This document shows, one piece after another, positions 6,828 to 16,081 of a stretch of DNA of 64,000 nucleotides (position 1 is the first letter of the stretch; each line of letters begins with the position of its first letter). The translations under genes were made by a program, and so were the position numbers. The stretch is taken from the NCBI RefSeq assembly GCF_023221595.1, contig NZ_CP096563.1, forward strand, positions 5,017,001 to 5,081,000. Reading direction: 5' to 3'. Below the pieces are notes generated by a model. That model did not search any database. It was given only the letters and a program-made list of their open reading frames with translations, and had not been told where the DNA came from. The DNA is from Rhodococcus qingshengii JCM 15477 (GTDB lineage: Bacteria; Actinomycetota; Actinomycetes; Mycobacteriales; Mycobacteriaceae).

Positions 6828-8647
6828 TCGCGAAGAGTACTGCTGGGGTCCGACAGGTTCGGCGAACTCACTGCCCGAGCAGACGCCGCCAACTGAATCT
6901 CCATCAACAGCCTGGCCGACGGCTCGGAGAGGTCGGTATCCGTGATCTCCTCGACCCTCTTGATCCGATACCTGAGGGTGTTCGGGTGAATCCGAAGCTG
7001 CTCGGATGCACGTCGGACATCGCCCGAATGTGCGAGGTAAACGGAGATGCTTTCGCGCATGTTCGACCCGTTGCGTCTGTCGTAGACGTCCAGGGCGTCG
7101 ACTCTCGGATCGTGCAGTTGCTCGTCGGCCGCAATGGTGTCCATGATTTCGCCCAGCAGCACCGGTGTGCGCGAGTCCGCGAGGGTGGTCACACGAACAT
7201 CCCCCGACGTTCCGTCCAAGACCCGATCCACTTCGGCCCGAGCCTGGGCCACCTCCGCAAGCGTCGAAACCGGCGACGAGACCGCGGCCCGTAGCCCCGA
7301 AGGCGACACCTTGTCCAAACGCGCGACAACTTCGCGGGTCCACGAGACTGTGGATTTCACGGATTGGGTTCGCGGAAACAGCACATAGATCCGGGTGCCG
7401 ACGGCACTCACCAGCGATTCACGCTGAAAGGCGCTGGCGTGCAGTCGCAAAGACGACACGAGTTCGCCCGAAGACGGCAGCCCACCGTTTCCGATACTCG
7501 CCACTCCGACCACCATCGCCGGTCCGGACATCGGGATGGTCAACGAGGCCGCGAGCGAAGGAACGTCGACACCGCCGCCGCGAACCCCGAGCAACCGCTG
7601 AATCTGTATCGCCTCGTTACTCGGCGCGTCTCGGATGCGCGAAATCAGCCGAGCAGCAACGGCCGCGGCACCGCGGAGCACGCTGTCGGCATCGCCGGCA
7701 ATGGGAACCGGGCCTTCCTGCACCCAGATCGTGCCGAGAAGATCAGAGCTGAAACCGCTCTCCCCCTTGACATTGTCGGATATTCTCCGAATCGGAACCA
7801 CCAACCGTCGCCTGATCGCGAGGTCGTCGTGAGCGGGCACCTCCACTACGTCGTCGCTTCGCCGCAGGCTTTCGAAGACGCCCCACTCCTGTAGCTTTCG
7901 GAGGTATTCGCGAGGTCCTTCGCGGCCGAGGATTGATTGCCGACGTAGCTCGTCCGCAGCATCTCCCGATGCCGAATAGGCCAAGACGTGGGAATGCTCG
8001 TCCTCGATGCTGACCATCCCCCGCGTGATTGCGGCGACGTTCTGCGCCAGCTCGAACAAGTCTGTGTCACTACCGAATACGATGTCGTCCGAATCCTGTC
8101 GGGACACCGAATGATCGAGCACGCCCCGGATGGTCGTGAACAATCGATCCCAACGAGCATCCGGATGGACCGCTATCAAGGCGATCCCGGCGCGCTGTGC
8201 CGCCGCACGCACCGACGTGTCCGAGGCCTCCTTCGACATGACGGCCCGAGGCGCTGATCCCTTCTGATCGAGGCGGTTCAGCCAGGCCGCCAATTCGGCT
8301 GCGCCGATACCGACAGCGAGCCAGACCTCAGAGGATTCGACGGCCGCGGTTCTGGGGCGCGTGAGGTCCCCGACCTCTGCGAACACCACGGAGTCGACGA
8401 AGACGTCATCACCTGACGGCGCGAGGACGAGCTCGACAAAAGCTCCGCCCAGCGCCCGAAGGACCGCGTCGAGCCTGACCCCACGGATAGACACGTACCA
8501 CCCACTCTCCGGACCGTCGCAACGCCTCAACTTCGAGAATAGTGCATTTTCCTGCGAAAACGGTTCAGCCGATCGGACAAACACGGACACCGATGTTTGG
8601 CCGCTCAGCGGATTACTCGCCGACGTCTTTCGACTTGACTGGTTCAC
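6824..8647 (-). CDS. PucR-family transcriptional regulator, probable regulator of proline catabolism
   Basis: PucR/CdaR-type regulator of 607 residues if the GTG at 8647 is used. The C-terminal helix-turn-helix (MRESISVYLAHSGDVRRASEQLRIHPNTLRYRIKRVEEIT) is the PucR HTH_30 signature. The middle part resembles the GGDEF-like CdaR domain. The first ~50 residues are polar and unlike the family; a GTG at about 8494 (VSIRGVRLDAVLRAL) is an attractive alternative start and would leave about 195 bp for divergent promoters instead of 41 bp. It is divergent from pruA-putB, and PucR-type activators of proline utilisation are known in actinobacteria, so that role is inferred. Confidence 0.85.
   Translation of the reverse strand: MNQSSRKTSASNPLSGQTSVSVFVRSAEPFSQENALFSKLRRCDGPESGWYVSIRGVRLDAVLRALGGAFVELVLAPSGDDVFVDSVVFAEVGDLTRPRTAAVESSEVWLAVGIGAAELAAWLNRLDQKGSAPRAVMSKEASDTSVRAAAQRAGIALIAVHPDARWDRLFTTIRGVLDHSVSRQDSDDIVFGSDTDLFELAQNVAAITRGMVSIEDEHSHVLAYSASGDAADELRRQSILGREGPREYLRKLQEWGVFESLRRSDDVVEVPAHDDLAIRRRLVVPIRRISDNVKGESGFSSDLLGTIWVQEGPVPIAGDADSVLRGAAAVAARLISRIRDAPSNEAIQIQRLLGVRGGGVDVPSLAASLTIPMSGPAMVVGVASIGNGGLPSSGELVSSLRLHASAFQRESLVSAVGTRIYVLFPRTQSVKSTVSWTREVVARLDKVSPSGLRAAVSSPVSTLAEVAQARAEVDRVLDGTSGDVRVTTLADSRTPVLLGEIMDTIAADEQLHDPRVDALDVYDRRNGSNMRESISVYLAHSGDVRRASEQLRIHPNTLRYRIKRVEEITDTDLSEPSARLLMEIQLAASARAVSSPNLSDPSSTLRE
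8547..8560. promoter_or_regulatory. Palindrome TTTTC-N4-GAAAA, candidate operator for pruA
   Basis: A short inverted repeat in a locally AT-rich patch 129 bp upstream of pruA. It is intergenic only if the PucR protein starts at about 8494 rather than 8647. No footprint evidence; a 5-bp arm is weak on its own. Confidence 0.3.
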
Positions 8648-8688
8648 GACACGACACTGCCCACTCCTGAGTCTGCCGAAGGATCGTC

Positions 8689-10350
8689 ATGGACGCCGTT
8701 ACCAATGTCCCCCACCCAGCCAACGAACCGGTGAACAATTACGCGCCGGGAAGCCCGGAACGATCGCGCCTTCGTACGAAACTGACCGAACTGGCCGAAT
8801 CGCCGACCGACATCAGGCAGGTCATCGGCGGCATCCACCGAACTGCGGAAGGTAAGCGAGAGAGCGTTGTTCAACCACACCGTCACAGTTCGGTGCTCGG
8901 ATCGTATGCGGGCGCAACCCACTCGGACGTTCGTGATGCCATCGACGCCGCCACACTCGCCGCCCCGGCCTGGCGCGACCTCTCGTTCGACGACCGCGCT
9001 GCGGTCTTCCTCCGCGCCGCCGATCTACTTTCCGGCCCGTGGCGCGAAACCATCGCCGCCGCAACAATGCTCGGCCAGTCGAAGACCGCATACCAGGCCG
9101 AGATCGACGCGCCCTGCGAACTGATCGACTTCTGGCGTTTCAACGTCGCGTTCGCACGTCAGATACTCGCCGACCAACCCGTTTCCGCTCCGGGAGTGTG
9201 GAATCGCGTCGAATACCGTCCACTCGAAGGTTTCGTCTACGCGATCACTCCCTTCAATTTCACCGCCATCGCCGGAAATCTCCCCACAGCACCGGCCCTG
9301 ATGGGCAACACCGTGATCTGGAAGCCGTCACCCACGCAGGCCGTCGCGGCGTACCTGACAATGCAACTGCTCGAAACTGCCGGCCTCCCGCCCGGGGTGA
9401 TCAATCTTGTTCTCGGCGACGGCCCCTTGGTGTCCGAGGTCGCGCTTGCCGACCCCCGACTGGCGGGTATCCACTTCACCGGATCCACCGCAACGTTCCA
9501 GCGTTTGTGGCGTGAGGTCGGAGCCAACATCTCGAACTACCGGACGTATCCGCGTCTCGTCGGCGAAACCGGCGGCAAGGATTTTGTACTCGCACACAGT
9601 TCCGCTGACCCGGACGTACTCACGACGGCATTGATTCGCGGGGCCTTCGACTACCAGGGCCAGAAATGTTCGGCCGCATCACGGGCGTTCATCCCGAAGT
9701 CGGTGTGGGCCAAGATGGGCGACACGTTCATCGACACTGTGTCGACGCTGAAGTACGGAGACGTCACCGACCTGACGAACTTCGGCGGCGCCGTCATCGA
9801 CCAACGTTCGTTCGACCGAAACGCCGCCGCGATCGTCCGCGCCAAGTCGACCAGCAGCCTCACCATCGCAGCAGGCGGCGACTACGACGACCGTGAAGGA
9901 TTCTTCATCTCACCGACGGTCCTACTCGGTGACGACCCGAGCGACGAAGCCTTCAGCACCGAGTACTTCGGTCCCATCCTTTCGCTTCACGTCTACGACG
10001 ACTCCGCACCGAATGCCTACGCCGACATCCTCGCTCGTATCGACAGCGGATCCGCTTACGCCCTGACCGGTGCCGTGATCGCCACCGACCGTGCGGCCGT
10101 CGATCAAGCTCATCATGGTCTGCGGTTCGCCGCCGGAAACTTCTACGTCAACGACAAGCCGACGGGAGCGGTTGTCGGACAACAACCCTTCGGAGGTGCG
10201 CGGGCTTCGGGTACCAACGACAAGGCCGGTTCGCCGCAGAATCTGCTCCGTTGGGCGTCGACACGCACCGTCAAGGAAACCTTCGTTCCTCCCACCGATC
10301 ATCGTTACCCCCACCAGGACGTCGATCCAGCCGAGAGCGAGAACCGTTGA
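8689..10350 (+). CDS. pruA: L-glutamate gamma-semialdehyde (1-pyrroline-5-carboxylate) dehydrogenase
   Basis: NAD-dependent oxidation of glutamate semialdehyde to glutamate, second step of proline breakdown. 553 residues, the usual size of the single-function enzyme. Motifs of the aldehyde dehydrogenase superfamily: NFTAIAGNLPTAPALMGNTVIWKPS (cofactor site), FTGSTATF, LVGETGGKDF with the general-base Glu, and GQKCSAASR with the catalytic Cys near residue 327. ATG 8689 has AAGGA upstream. The stop overlaps the start of the proline dehydrogenase gene (TGATG), so both are translated together, and the divergent PucR regulator probably senses proline or an intermediate. Confidence 0.96.
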   Translation: MDAVTNVPHPANEPVNNYAPGSPERSRLRTKLTELAESPTDIRQVIGGIHRTAEGKRESVVQPHRHSSVLGSYAGATHSDVRDAIDAATLAAPAWRDLSFDDRAAVFLRAADLLSGPWRETIAAATMLGQSKTAYQAEIDAPCELIDFWRFNVAFARQILADQPVSAPGVWNRVEYRPLEGFVYAITPFNFTAIAGNLPTAPALMGNTVIWKPSPTQAVAAYLTMQLLETAGLPPGVINLVLGDGPLVSEVALADPRLAGIHFTGSTATFQRLWREVGANISNYRTYPRLVGETGGKDFVLAHSSADPDVLTTALIRGAFDYQGQKCSAASRAFIPKSVWAKMGDTFIDTVSTLKYGDVTDLTNFGGAVIDQRSFDRNAAAIVRAKSTSSLTIAAGGDYDDREGFFISPTVLLGDDPSDEAFSTEYFGPILSLHVYDDSAPNAYADILARIDSGSAYALTGAVIATDRAAVDQAHHGLRFAAGNFYVNDKPTGAVVGQQPFGGARASGTNDKAGSPQNLLRWASTRTVKETFVPPTDHRYPHQDVDPAESENR

Positions 10351-11315
10351 TGAGTGCCGTCTCGCTGAGCAACCCACTGCGCCCGGTGCTCCTCGCGGCG
10401 GCACGCTCGTCGCGACTGGAGAAGACAGTCTCCGGGATGACCTTGACCCGCAAGCTTGTAGACAGGTTCGTCGCCGGGGACGCGGAACCCGCAGCGATGT
10501 CAGCGGTGCGCGACATCCTCACCAGTGGCCGGTTCGTGACGGTCGACTACCTCGGCGAGGACACCACCGATCCGGCTCAGGCAACAGCTACCGTCGATGC
10601 CTATCTCTCCCTTCTCCGCTCGTACGCAACGCTTTCCGAGATTGCCGGGACGCAACACTCCCTGGAGGTTTCGCTCAAGCTCTCCGCGTTGGGGCAGTCA
10701 CTTCCCGGTGACGGCGAGAAGATCGCCCTGGCGAACGCTCACCGAATCGTCACAGCGGCAGACGAAGTGGGCGCGTGGGTCACCGTCGATGCGGAGGATC
10801 ACACCACCACCGACTCGACACTGTCCATCGTCGAAGAGTTGCGCCGCGACTTCCCGACGCTCGGCACGGTCCTGCAGGCGTACCTACACCGCACCGAGGC
10901 CGACTGCCGGCACTTCTCCGGATCAGGTTCACGAATTCGGCTGTGCAAGGGTGCATACAAGGAACCGGCCGGCGTCGCGTTCCAAAAGGCCGCCGAAGTC
11001 GACGCGTCGTACGTGCGTTGCCTGAAGGTCTTGATGGAAGGTGACGGATACCCGATGGTGGCCTCCCACGATCCCACCATGATCGACGCCGCCCTCGGAC
11101 TCGCCACACTGACCGAGCGGACAGCCGCGGATTTCGAGTTCCAGATGCTCTTCGGCATCCGCGACGGCGAACAACGCAGATTGGTAGCCGAAGGCAATCA
11201 CCTGCGGGTCTACGTTCCCTACGGCAGCCAGTGGTACGGCTACTTCATGCGTCGCCTCGCGGAAAGACCGGCCAACCTCATGTTCTTCATGCGCTCACTC
11301 GCTTCCAACAACTAG
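10350..11315 (+). CDS. putB: Proline dehydrogenase
   Basis: FAD-dependent oxidation of proline to 1-pyrroline-5-carboxylate. 321 residues, a monofunctional proline dehydrogenase rather than the fused PutA. The start is the ATG at 10350, which overlaps the pruA stop (TGATG), beginning MSAVSLSNPLRP. Core motifs of the FAD barrel are visible: SLKLSALGQ, VTVDAEDHTTTDSTL, VLQAYLHRTEADC, RLCKGAYKEP, VASHDP and the C-terminal FQMLFGIRDGEQRRL ... RVYVPYGSQWYGYFMRRLAERPAN. The gene ends in a CTAG shared with the stop of the convergent monooxygenase gene. Confidence 0.96.
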   Translation: MSAVSLSNPLRPVLLAAARSSRLEKTVSGMTLTRKLVDRFVAGDAEPAAMSAVRDILTSGRFVTVDYLGEDTTDPAQATATVDAYLSLLRSYATLSEIAGTQHSLEVSLKLSALGQSLPGDGEKIALANAHRIVTAADEVGAWVTVDAEDHTTTDSTLSIVEELRRDFPTLGTVLQAYLHRTEADCRHFSGSGSRIRLCKGAYKEPAGVAFQKAAEVDASYVRCLKVLMEGDGYPMVASHDPTMIDAALGLATLTERTAADFEFQMLFGIRDGEQRRLVAEGNHLRVYVPYGSQWYGYFMRRLAERPANLMFFMRSLASNN

Positions 11316-12610
11316 ACACCGGAAACCGGTGGCAGCGGTGGCAACTCGAGGTTTTCGCGAAAGGTACCGCCGACGTAGTCGGATCCCACGATTCCGCGCT
11401 TGCGCAGCTCCGGCAGCAGCCCGTTCGTGACGAAATCGCGTGTACGCGGATCCGCAAGGTCACCGAGCGTGATGACGTCGAGTACGCCCGCGTCGTATCG
11501 TTCCTCGATCGCGTCCGCGAGCTGTTCCGGGGTGCCCGCCGCTGCCCAGTGGCCGGTGTCCTTGGACGCGATGATCAACTCACGCAGAGTCTTTCCTTGT
11601 GATGCGAGCTTGCCGAAGATCTCGACCCGGCCCCGTCGTCGATTCACCGACGACGGGTCCGGCAACAACGACTCCGGGATCGGCCGATCCAGCGGCAATT
11701 CCGAGAAATCCACGCCGCCGCCGAACATGTCGGCAAGCCTGGTGCGTCCGGCGTCGAAGTCCGTCGATTCCTCGGCTTCTCTGACCAATCGTTCGACTTC
11801 GGCTTCGGTAGCGCCGTACGTTGCGTGGAACGAGCTGAAAATCAGTGGCAGTTCGTCCCCACGCCCCAACTCTGCCGCCCTGGCGCGGATCGTCTTCGTG
11901 TAGGTGACCGCGTCCTCGAAGGTTGCGAGAGAGGTGAATACGACCTCCGCGAAGCGAGCACCCAGTTCGATACCCCCGGCAGATTGGCCTGCCTGGAATT
12001 GGACCGGACGACGCTGCGGCAGGGATGGAATGTTCAACGGCCCCTGCACGGTGAAGTACTTGCCTCGGTGCTCGATGGGGACCACCCTCGACGGATCCAG
12101 CACCGCAGAGCCCTCTCCCCGGATCAAGGCGCCGGGCTTCCAGCTGTCGAAGAGCGCGTTGACCACCTCGAGCGATTCGGCCGCTCGGGCGTACCGCTCC
12201 TCCGGACTCGGCAGGTCCAGGTCGCTGTAGTTCTCTTCTCCGAGTGAGGAAGTGACGGCATTCCATGCGGCTCGACCATTGCTGACGTGGTCCAGGGTGC
12301 CGAACAACCGTGCCAGGTTGAATGGGTGATGAAACGTCGTCGTGACGGTGGCGATGAGCCCCACATGGGTGGTGACCGCACTCAGCGCGGCAAGGAAGAT
12401 CAACGGCTCCTGCGCACCGATCGCGCCCTGCGCACCGAAACTCAGCAGGTCGGCGGCAAACAGTCCGTCGATCTTGTTCGCCTCGGCCGTCTTTGCGACG
12501 TCGATCGCGGACGCGACCGTCGACGTCGTCGGATCGATCGCTGCGTCGTAGATACTCACCGCCCCGCTGACACCGGTCACCGTCTTGAGTGGACGCCTAC
12601 GATCGGCCAC
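11312..12610 (-). CDS. LLM-class flavin-dependent monooxygenase, NtaA/SnaA/DszA type
   Basis: 432 residues, typical of the NtaA/SnaA/DszA/SoxA branch of bacterial luciferase-like monooxygenases that use FMNH2 supplied by a separate reductase to attack nitrilotriacetate, sulfones or pristinamycin precursors. Family segments: ANKIDGLFAADLLSF, EPLIFLAALSAVTTHVGLIATVTTTFHHPFNLARLFGTLDHVSNGRAAWN and VQFQAGQSAGGIELGARFAEVVF. No reductase gene is adjacent, and the substrate is unknown. It lies 113 bp downstream of a CGNR-type regulator gene on the same strand, so it may be transcribed with it. Its last codons overlap those of proline dehydrogenase through a CTAG. Confidence 0.88.
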   Translation of the reverse strand: MADRRRPLKTVTGVSGAVSIYDAAIDPTTSTVASAIDVAKTAEANKIDGLFAADLLSFGAQGAIGAQEPLIFLAALSAVTTHVGLIATVTTTFHHPFNLARLFGTLDHVSNGRAAWNAVTSSLGEENYSDLDLPSPEERYARAAESLEVVNALFDSWKPGALIRGEGSAVLDPSRVVPIEHRGKYFTVQGPLNIPSLPQRRPVQFQAGQSAGGIELGARFAEVVFTSLATFEDAVTYTKTIRARAAELGRGDELPLIFSSFHATYGATEAEVERLVREAEESTDFDAGRTRLADMFGGGVDFSELPLDRPIPESLLPDPSSVNRRRGRVEIFGKLASQGKTLRELIIASKDTGHWAAAGTPEQLADAIEERYDAGVLDVITLGDLADPRTRDFVTNGLLPELRKRGIVGSDYVGGTFRENLELPPLPPVSGV

Positions 12611-12723
12611 CGACCATCCTCCTGGCTTCGCGAAATCTGTTCCGAATTCACAACGCTAGACCGATCCTGGCTCCCGACAAGGAATTCACTCAGCCTGGTT
12701 CTATCCCTCCGAACGCCGCTTGG

Positions 12724-13269
12724 TCACGCCCCGGATTTACGGGCACGATAGGCGGCGACGTGCGCCCTGTTCCCACAGTTCCCGGTGTCGCAGTATCGCT
12801 TCGAACGATTGCGCGACAAATCCACGAAGACCGCTTCGCAGTCCGGGGCCTCGCACCATCGCAACCTCGAGAATTCGTCGGTTCGGATCAGATCGAGCAC
12901 ACCCATCGCCGCTTCTGCGGCCATCCGGTCCACCAGTGGCGAATCGTCAGCGGTGACGTGCAGGTGCCAGCCGAGGTCGTCGTGCCTGGTGAGCCGCGGC
13001 CTCGCGCCCGATTCGAGTAGCAGTGTGTTCACCACCTCGACGGCGTCGTCCACTCCCGCGGCTTCCCAGAACTTTCGCAGTCGTGGACGCAGCGCACGAA
13101 CCGCCGTCAATTCCTCCGGTGTGCCGTCCCGCCTGCCGGTCCAGCGATCCGCGTCGAGAAACCGTGTCAGCTCCTCTTGATCCGGAAGCAGTTCGGCCCC
13201 GCCGCGGGCCGTGTTGACCAACGACGCGGCGAAGACGAGCGCCGATTCCGTGTCACCAGCAAAATGCAC
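12724..13269 (-). CDS. CGNR zinc-finger (ABATE-domain) transcriptional regulator, copy 1
   Basis: 181 residues. The C-terminal CGNR zinc finger is complete: RWCEAPDCEAVFVDLSRNRSKRYCDTGNCGNRAHVAAYR, with two Cys pairs and the eponymous CGNR. The N-terminal ABATE (stress-induced) domain probably binds a small ligand. Start is GTG 13269 with GGAG five bases upstream. It is divergent from an EamA exporter gene whose predicted promoter lies over this start region, so it likely controls that exporter and itself. A paralogue with the same divergent arrangement lies at 35078-35656. Confidence 0.9.
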   Translation of the reverse strand: MHFAGDTESALVFAASLVNTARGGAELLPDQEELTRFLDADRWTGRRDGTPEELTAVRALRPRLRKFWEAAGVDDAVEVVNTLLLESGARPRLTRHDDLGWHLHVTADDSPLVDRMAAEAAMGVLDLIRTDEFSRLRWCEAPDCEAVFVDLSRNRSKRYCDTGNCGNRAHVAAYRARKSGA

Positions 13270-13270
13270 T

Positions 13271-13299
13271 TTGACTCCTGAGCCGTATCAACCTAATGT
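13271..13299 (+). promoter_or_regulatory. Sigma-70-type promoter for the EamA transporter gene
   Basis: TTGACT at 13271-13276, a 17-bp spacer, then TAATGT at 13294-13299, about 38 bp before the EamA start. The -35 element almost touches the divergent CGNR start codon, so the two promoters share one 68-bp gap. Confidence 0.55.
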
Positions 13300-13337
13300 C
13301 AGCATCGTAATCGCTTTTACTCCTGACGGGTGACGAC

Positions 13338-14285
13338 GTGAACTCTCGCAACGGCTTGATCTTCGCTCTGCTGTCCGCGGCAACGTTCGGCGTATCGGGC
13401 CCGTTCGCGAAATCTCTCATCGAATCAGGGTGGTCCCCCGGCGGCGCAGTGTTCGCGCGCGTTGCAGGCGGCGCACTGGTGATGATGGTGATCGCCGTAG
13501 CCACCCAATGGCCTCGCCTACGACAGGTGAGCACCCACACGCGAACGGTACTGCTGTACGGGGTGTTCGCGATCTCGGGCGTTCAACTGTGCTTCTTCAA
13601 TGCCGTGCAACATCTTTCGGTCGGCGTCGCATTGCTTCTCGAGTACCTTGCACCGATCATCGTCATCGGGTGGGTGTGGATAACCAAGGGCGCACGTCCG
13701 AGCGTGCAGACGCTTCTCGGTGCGGCGGTGGCCTTGATCGGCGCCGCCGTGGTGATCGACGTCTTCGGATCGGCAGAGATCAGTGCCGTCGGAGTCGCCT
13801 GGGGACTGGCCGCCGCGGCATGCCTTGCAGTCTATTTCGTCATTTCCGAACGTGCGGACGGTGATCTCCATCCAGTTGTTCTCGCGGCATCGGGGCTCAC
13901 GGTCAGTGCAGTGGTCATCGGCGCGCTCGGACTCGTAGGCGTCCTCCCCCTCCAGTTCTCGGCCTCGAACGCCGTCGTGGCAGACCATTCGGTGAACGTG
14001 TGGCTGCCGGTGGTGGTCCTGGTCCTGGTCAGCACTGTCATTGCCTATCTCACCGGCATCGCCGCGATCACGCTGCTGGGGCCGACAATCGGGTCTCTGG
14101 TAGCGCTGACCGAAGTGCTGTGCGCGGTCGTCGCCGCGTGGATCCTGGTCGGGGAATCCGTCACCGCACTCCAAGCTGTAGGTGGCGCAGCAATCATCGC
14201 GGGGTTGGTCCTCGCGCGCCTCGGTCAGGTTGCACCGAAACAGATACCGGCCGACCCGATGACAAATGTCATGGCAGAAGAATGA
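13338..14285 (+). CDS. EamA/DMT-family exporter
   Basis: 315 residues with ten predicted membrane helices in two EamA repeats, for example FALLSAATFGVSGPFAKSLIESGWSP at the start and the second repeat opening SAVGVAWGLAAAACLAVYFVISERADGDL. The drug/metabolite transporter superfamily members with this length export amino acids, nucleosides or toxic metabolites. GTG start with a weak ribosome site (GGGTGA). The promoter upstream is good. The divergent CGNR regulator gives the likely control; the exported compound is probably also the ligand, but it is unknown. Confidence 0.9.
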   Translation: MNSRNGLIFALLSAATFGVSGPFAKSLIESGWSPGGAVFARVAGGALVMMVIAVATQWPRLRQVSTHTRTVLLYGVFAISGVQLCFFNAVQHLSVGVALLLEYLAPIIVIGWVWITKGARPSVQTLLGAAVALIGAAVVIDVFGSAEISAVGVAWGLAAAACLAVYFVISERADGDLHPVVLAASGLTVSAVVIGALGLVGVLPLQFSASNAVVADHSVNVWLPVVVLVLVSTVIAYLTGIAAITLLGPTIGSLVALTEVLCAVVAAWILVGESVTALQAVGGAAIIAGLVLARLGQVAPKQIPADPMTNVMAEE

Positions 14286-14330
14286 CGGACAGACGAGGGA
14301 TCACGACCTCGAAGCGAGCAGATTCTATGT

Positions 14331-15287
14331 ATGACCTCAACACAGGCACGGCATTCACCACAGGCACTGCATACACGCACTGAAGGATCGGCACACGATG
14401 CCGTCCGGTTGACCGGACTTCGCAAGAGTTTCGGAACCGTCGACGCCGTCAAAGGTATCGACCTGAGCATCCGCCCCGGCGAGATCGTCGCGTTCCTCGG
14501 CCCGAACGGCGCAGGCAAGACGACAACCATCGACATGATCCTCGGCCTGTCCCGGCCGACGTCAGGCGAGGTGAGCGTCTTCGGAATGTCACCTCGATCG
14601 GCGATTGCCCGCGGACTCGTCTCGGCAGTCATGCAGACCGGCGGACTACTGAAAGAGCTGACGGTTGCCGAGACTGTGCAGCTGACCGCCAGCCTGTACT
14701 CCCAATCCCGTCCGGTCGACGAAGTGCTGGGGAGAGCCGGAATCCTCGACATCTCCGATCGCCTGGTCAGCAAATGCTCAGGCGGACAACAACAGCGATT
14801 GCGATTTGCGATGGCGTTGCTGTCGAACCCGCAATTGCTCATTCTCGACGAGCCCACCACCGGCATGGACGTCGAAGGGCGTCGGGACTTTTGGTCCGCC
14901 ATCCGCGCCGACGCAGATCACGGTCGCACTGTGCTTTTTGCGACGCACTACCTCGAAGAGGCCGATGTCTACGCCGACCGCATCATCCTGGTCAGGCAAG
15001 GCACCGTGGTCGCAGACGGGACCACCGCCGAGGTCAAGGCGATGGCGTCCGGGCGCACCCTGCGCGCGACTGTTCCAGGCATCACCGACGAACTCCTGCG
15101 AGCCATACCGAACTCCGACGCCGTCGAGGTGCGCGGTGAGTCGCTGCTCGTGCACTCGGGCGACACCGATGCCGTTGCACGGTTCCTGTTGACCAATACG
15201 CAGGCTCGCGATCTCGAAATCGTCTCGCGTGGCCTCGAAGACGCATTCATCGCACTCACGTCGAACAACTCCGAAGGACAGAAGTGA
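14331..15287 (+). CDS. ABC-2 exporter ATP-binding protein
   Basis: 318 residues. Walker A GPNGAGKTT, Q-loop VMQTGG, signature CSGGQQQRL, Walker B LLILDEPTTGMD and the switch FATHYL are all intact. A C-terminal ~90-residue extension after the nucleotide-binding domain is typical of ABC-2 drug/lipid exporters (DrrA/NatA-like). ATGA overlap with the permease gene. The next two genes encode a histidine kinase and response regulator of the DesK/NarL type, an arrangement in which the two-component system usually controls the exporter. Confidence 0.93.
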   Translation: MTSTQARHSPQALHTRTEGSAHDAVRLTGLRKSFGTVDAVKGIDLSIRPGEIVAFLGPNGAGKTTTIDMILGLSRPTSGEVSVFGMSPRSAIARGLVSAVMQTGGLLKELTVAETVQLTASLYSQSRPVDEVLGRAGILDISDRLVSKCSGGQQQRLRFAMALLSNPQLLILDEPTTGMDVEGRRDFWSAIRADADHGRTVLFATHYLEEADVYADRIILVRQGTVVADGTTAEVKAMASGRTLRATVPGITDELLRAIPNSDAVEVRGESLLVHSGDTDAVARFLLTNTQARDLEIVSRGLEDAFIALTSNNSEGQK

Positions 15288-16081
15288 TGACCACTGCAAC
15301 CGAAGCGAGTACCTACGGAGCCGAGCGAACCGTCGTACCTCTCGGCGGATTCAACACGACGCTACTGCGACTGGAATTTCGTCGCCTGACTCGCAACCGG
15401 CGCACGATGATCTTCACGCTCGTCATGCCGGTTGTCTTCTTCCTCGTCTTCGGTCTCGGTCAAGGCGACGACGACCACGGGATCGGGCACGGCAATGTCG
15501 CCGCGTACATCATGATCAGCATGGCCCTGTACGGCGCGATGCTGGCCACCACCAGCGGCGGCGCGATGGTCTCGATCGAACGAGCGTCCGGGTGGAGCCG
15601 ACAACTTCGGCTGACTCCCCTGACCCCGGTCGCCTACATCGCCGTCAAACTGATCATGGCGATGCTGCTCGGTCTCGTCTCGATTCTCGTGGTCTACGTC
15701 GTCGGCGCGTTCACCTCGGCGCAGATGGACGGATCACTCTGGTTCACAACGGCATTGATCGCCTGGCTGGGATCGTCGATCTTCGCGGCCTTCGGCCTGT
15801 TCATGGGGTACCTACTCCCCAGTGAGAACGTCATGCAGTTGCTCGGACCGGGACTGGCTCTGCTCGCATTCGGCGGCGGACTCTTCGTACCACTCACCGA
15901 CGGTTCCGTATGGGCGACCATCGCACAGTTCACCCCGATGTTCGGCATCAACGCCCTCGCCCACGCACCGTTGACGGGCAATAGCATTCACTGGACCTGG
16001 ATCGTCAATATCCTGGTGTGGTTCGCCATCTTCGCCGGCGGAGCGATCTGGCGGTTCCAACGAGATACGGAGCGTGTGTAG
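15284..16081 (+). CDS. ABC-2 type exporter permease
   Basis: 265 residues, six predicted membrane helices. It begins with a cytoplasmic segment and the typical LEFRRLTRNRRTMIFTLVMPVVFFLVFG entry helix, then ASGWSRQLRLTPLTPVAYIAVKL, the conserved coupling region of ABC-2 permeases, and a late GGLFVPL segment. It works with the ATPase encoded immediately upstream. A His/Asp-rich loop (GDDDHGIGHGN) follows the first helix; whether it senses a metal is unknown. Confidence 0.92.
   Translation: MMTTATEASTYGAERTVVPLGGFNTTLLRLEFRRLTRNRRTMIFTLVMPVVFFLVFGLGQGDDDHGIGHGNVAAYIMISMALYGAMLATTSGGAMVSIERASGWSRQLRLTPLTPVAYIAVKLIMAMLLGLVSILVVYVVGAFTSAQMDGSLWFTTALIAWLGSSIFAAFGLFMGYLLPSENVMQLLGPGLALLAFGGGLFVPLTDGSVWATIAQFTPMFGINALAHAPLTGNSIHWTWIVNILVWFAIFAGGAIWRFQRDTERV

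Noticed and set aside
13274..13326. Direct repeat ACTCCTGA at 13274 and 13319
   Set aside because: The first copy is the complement of the CGNR ribosome site (TCAGGAGT); with only 8 bases the second may be chance.
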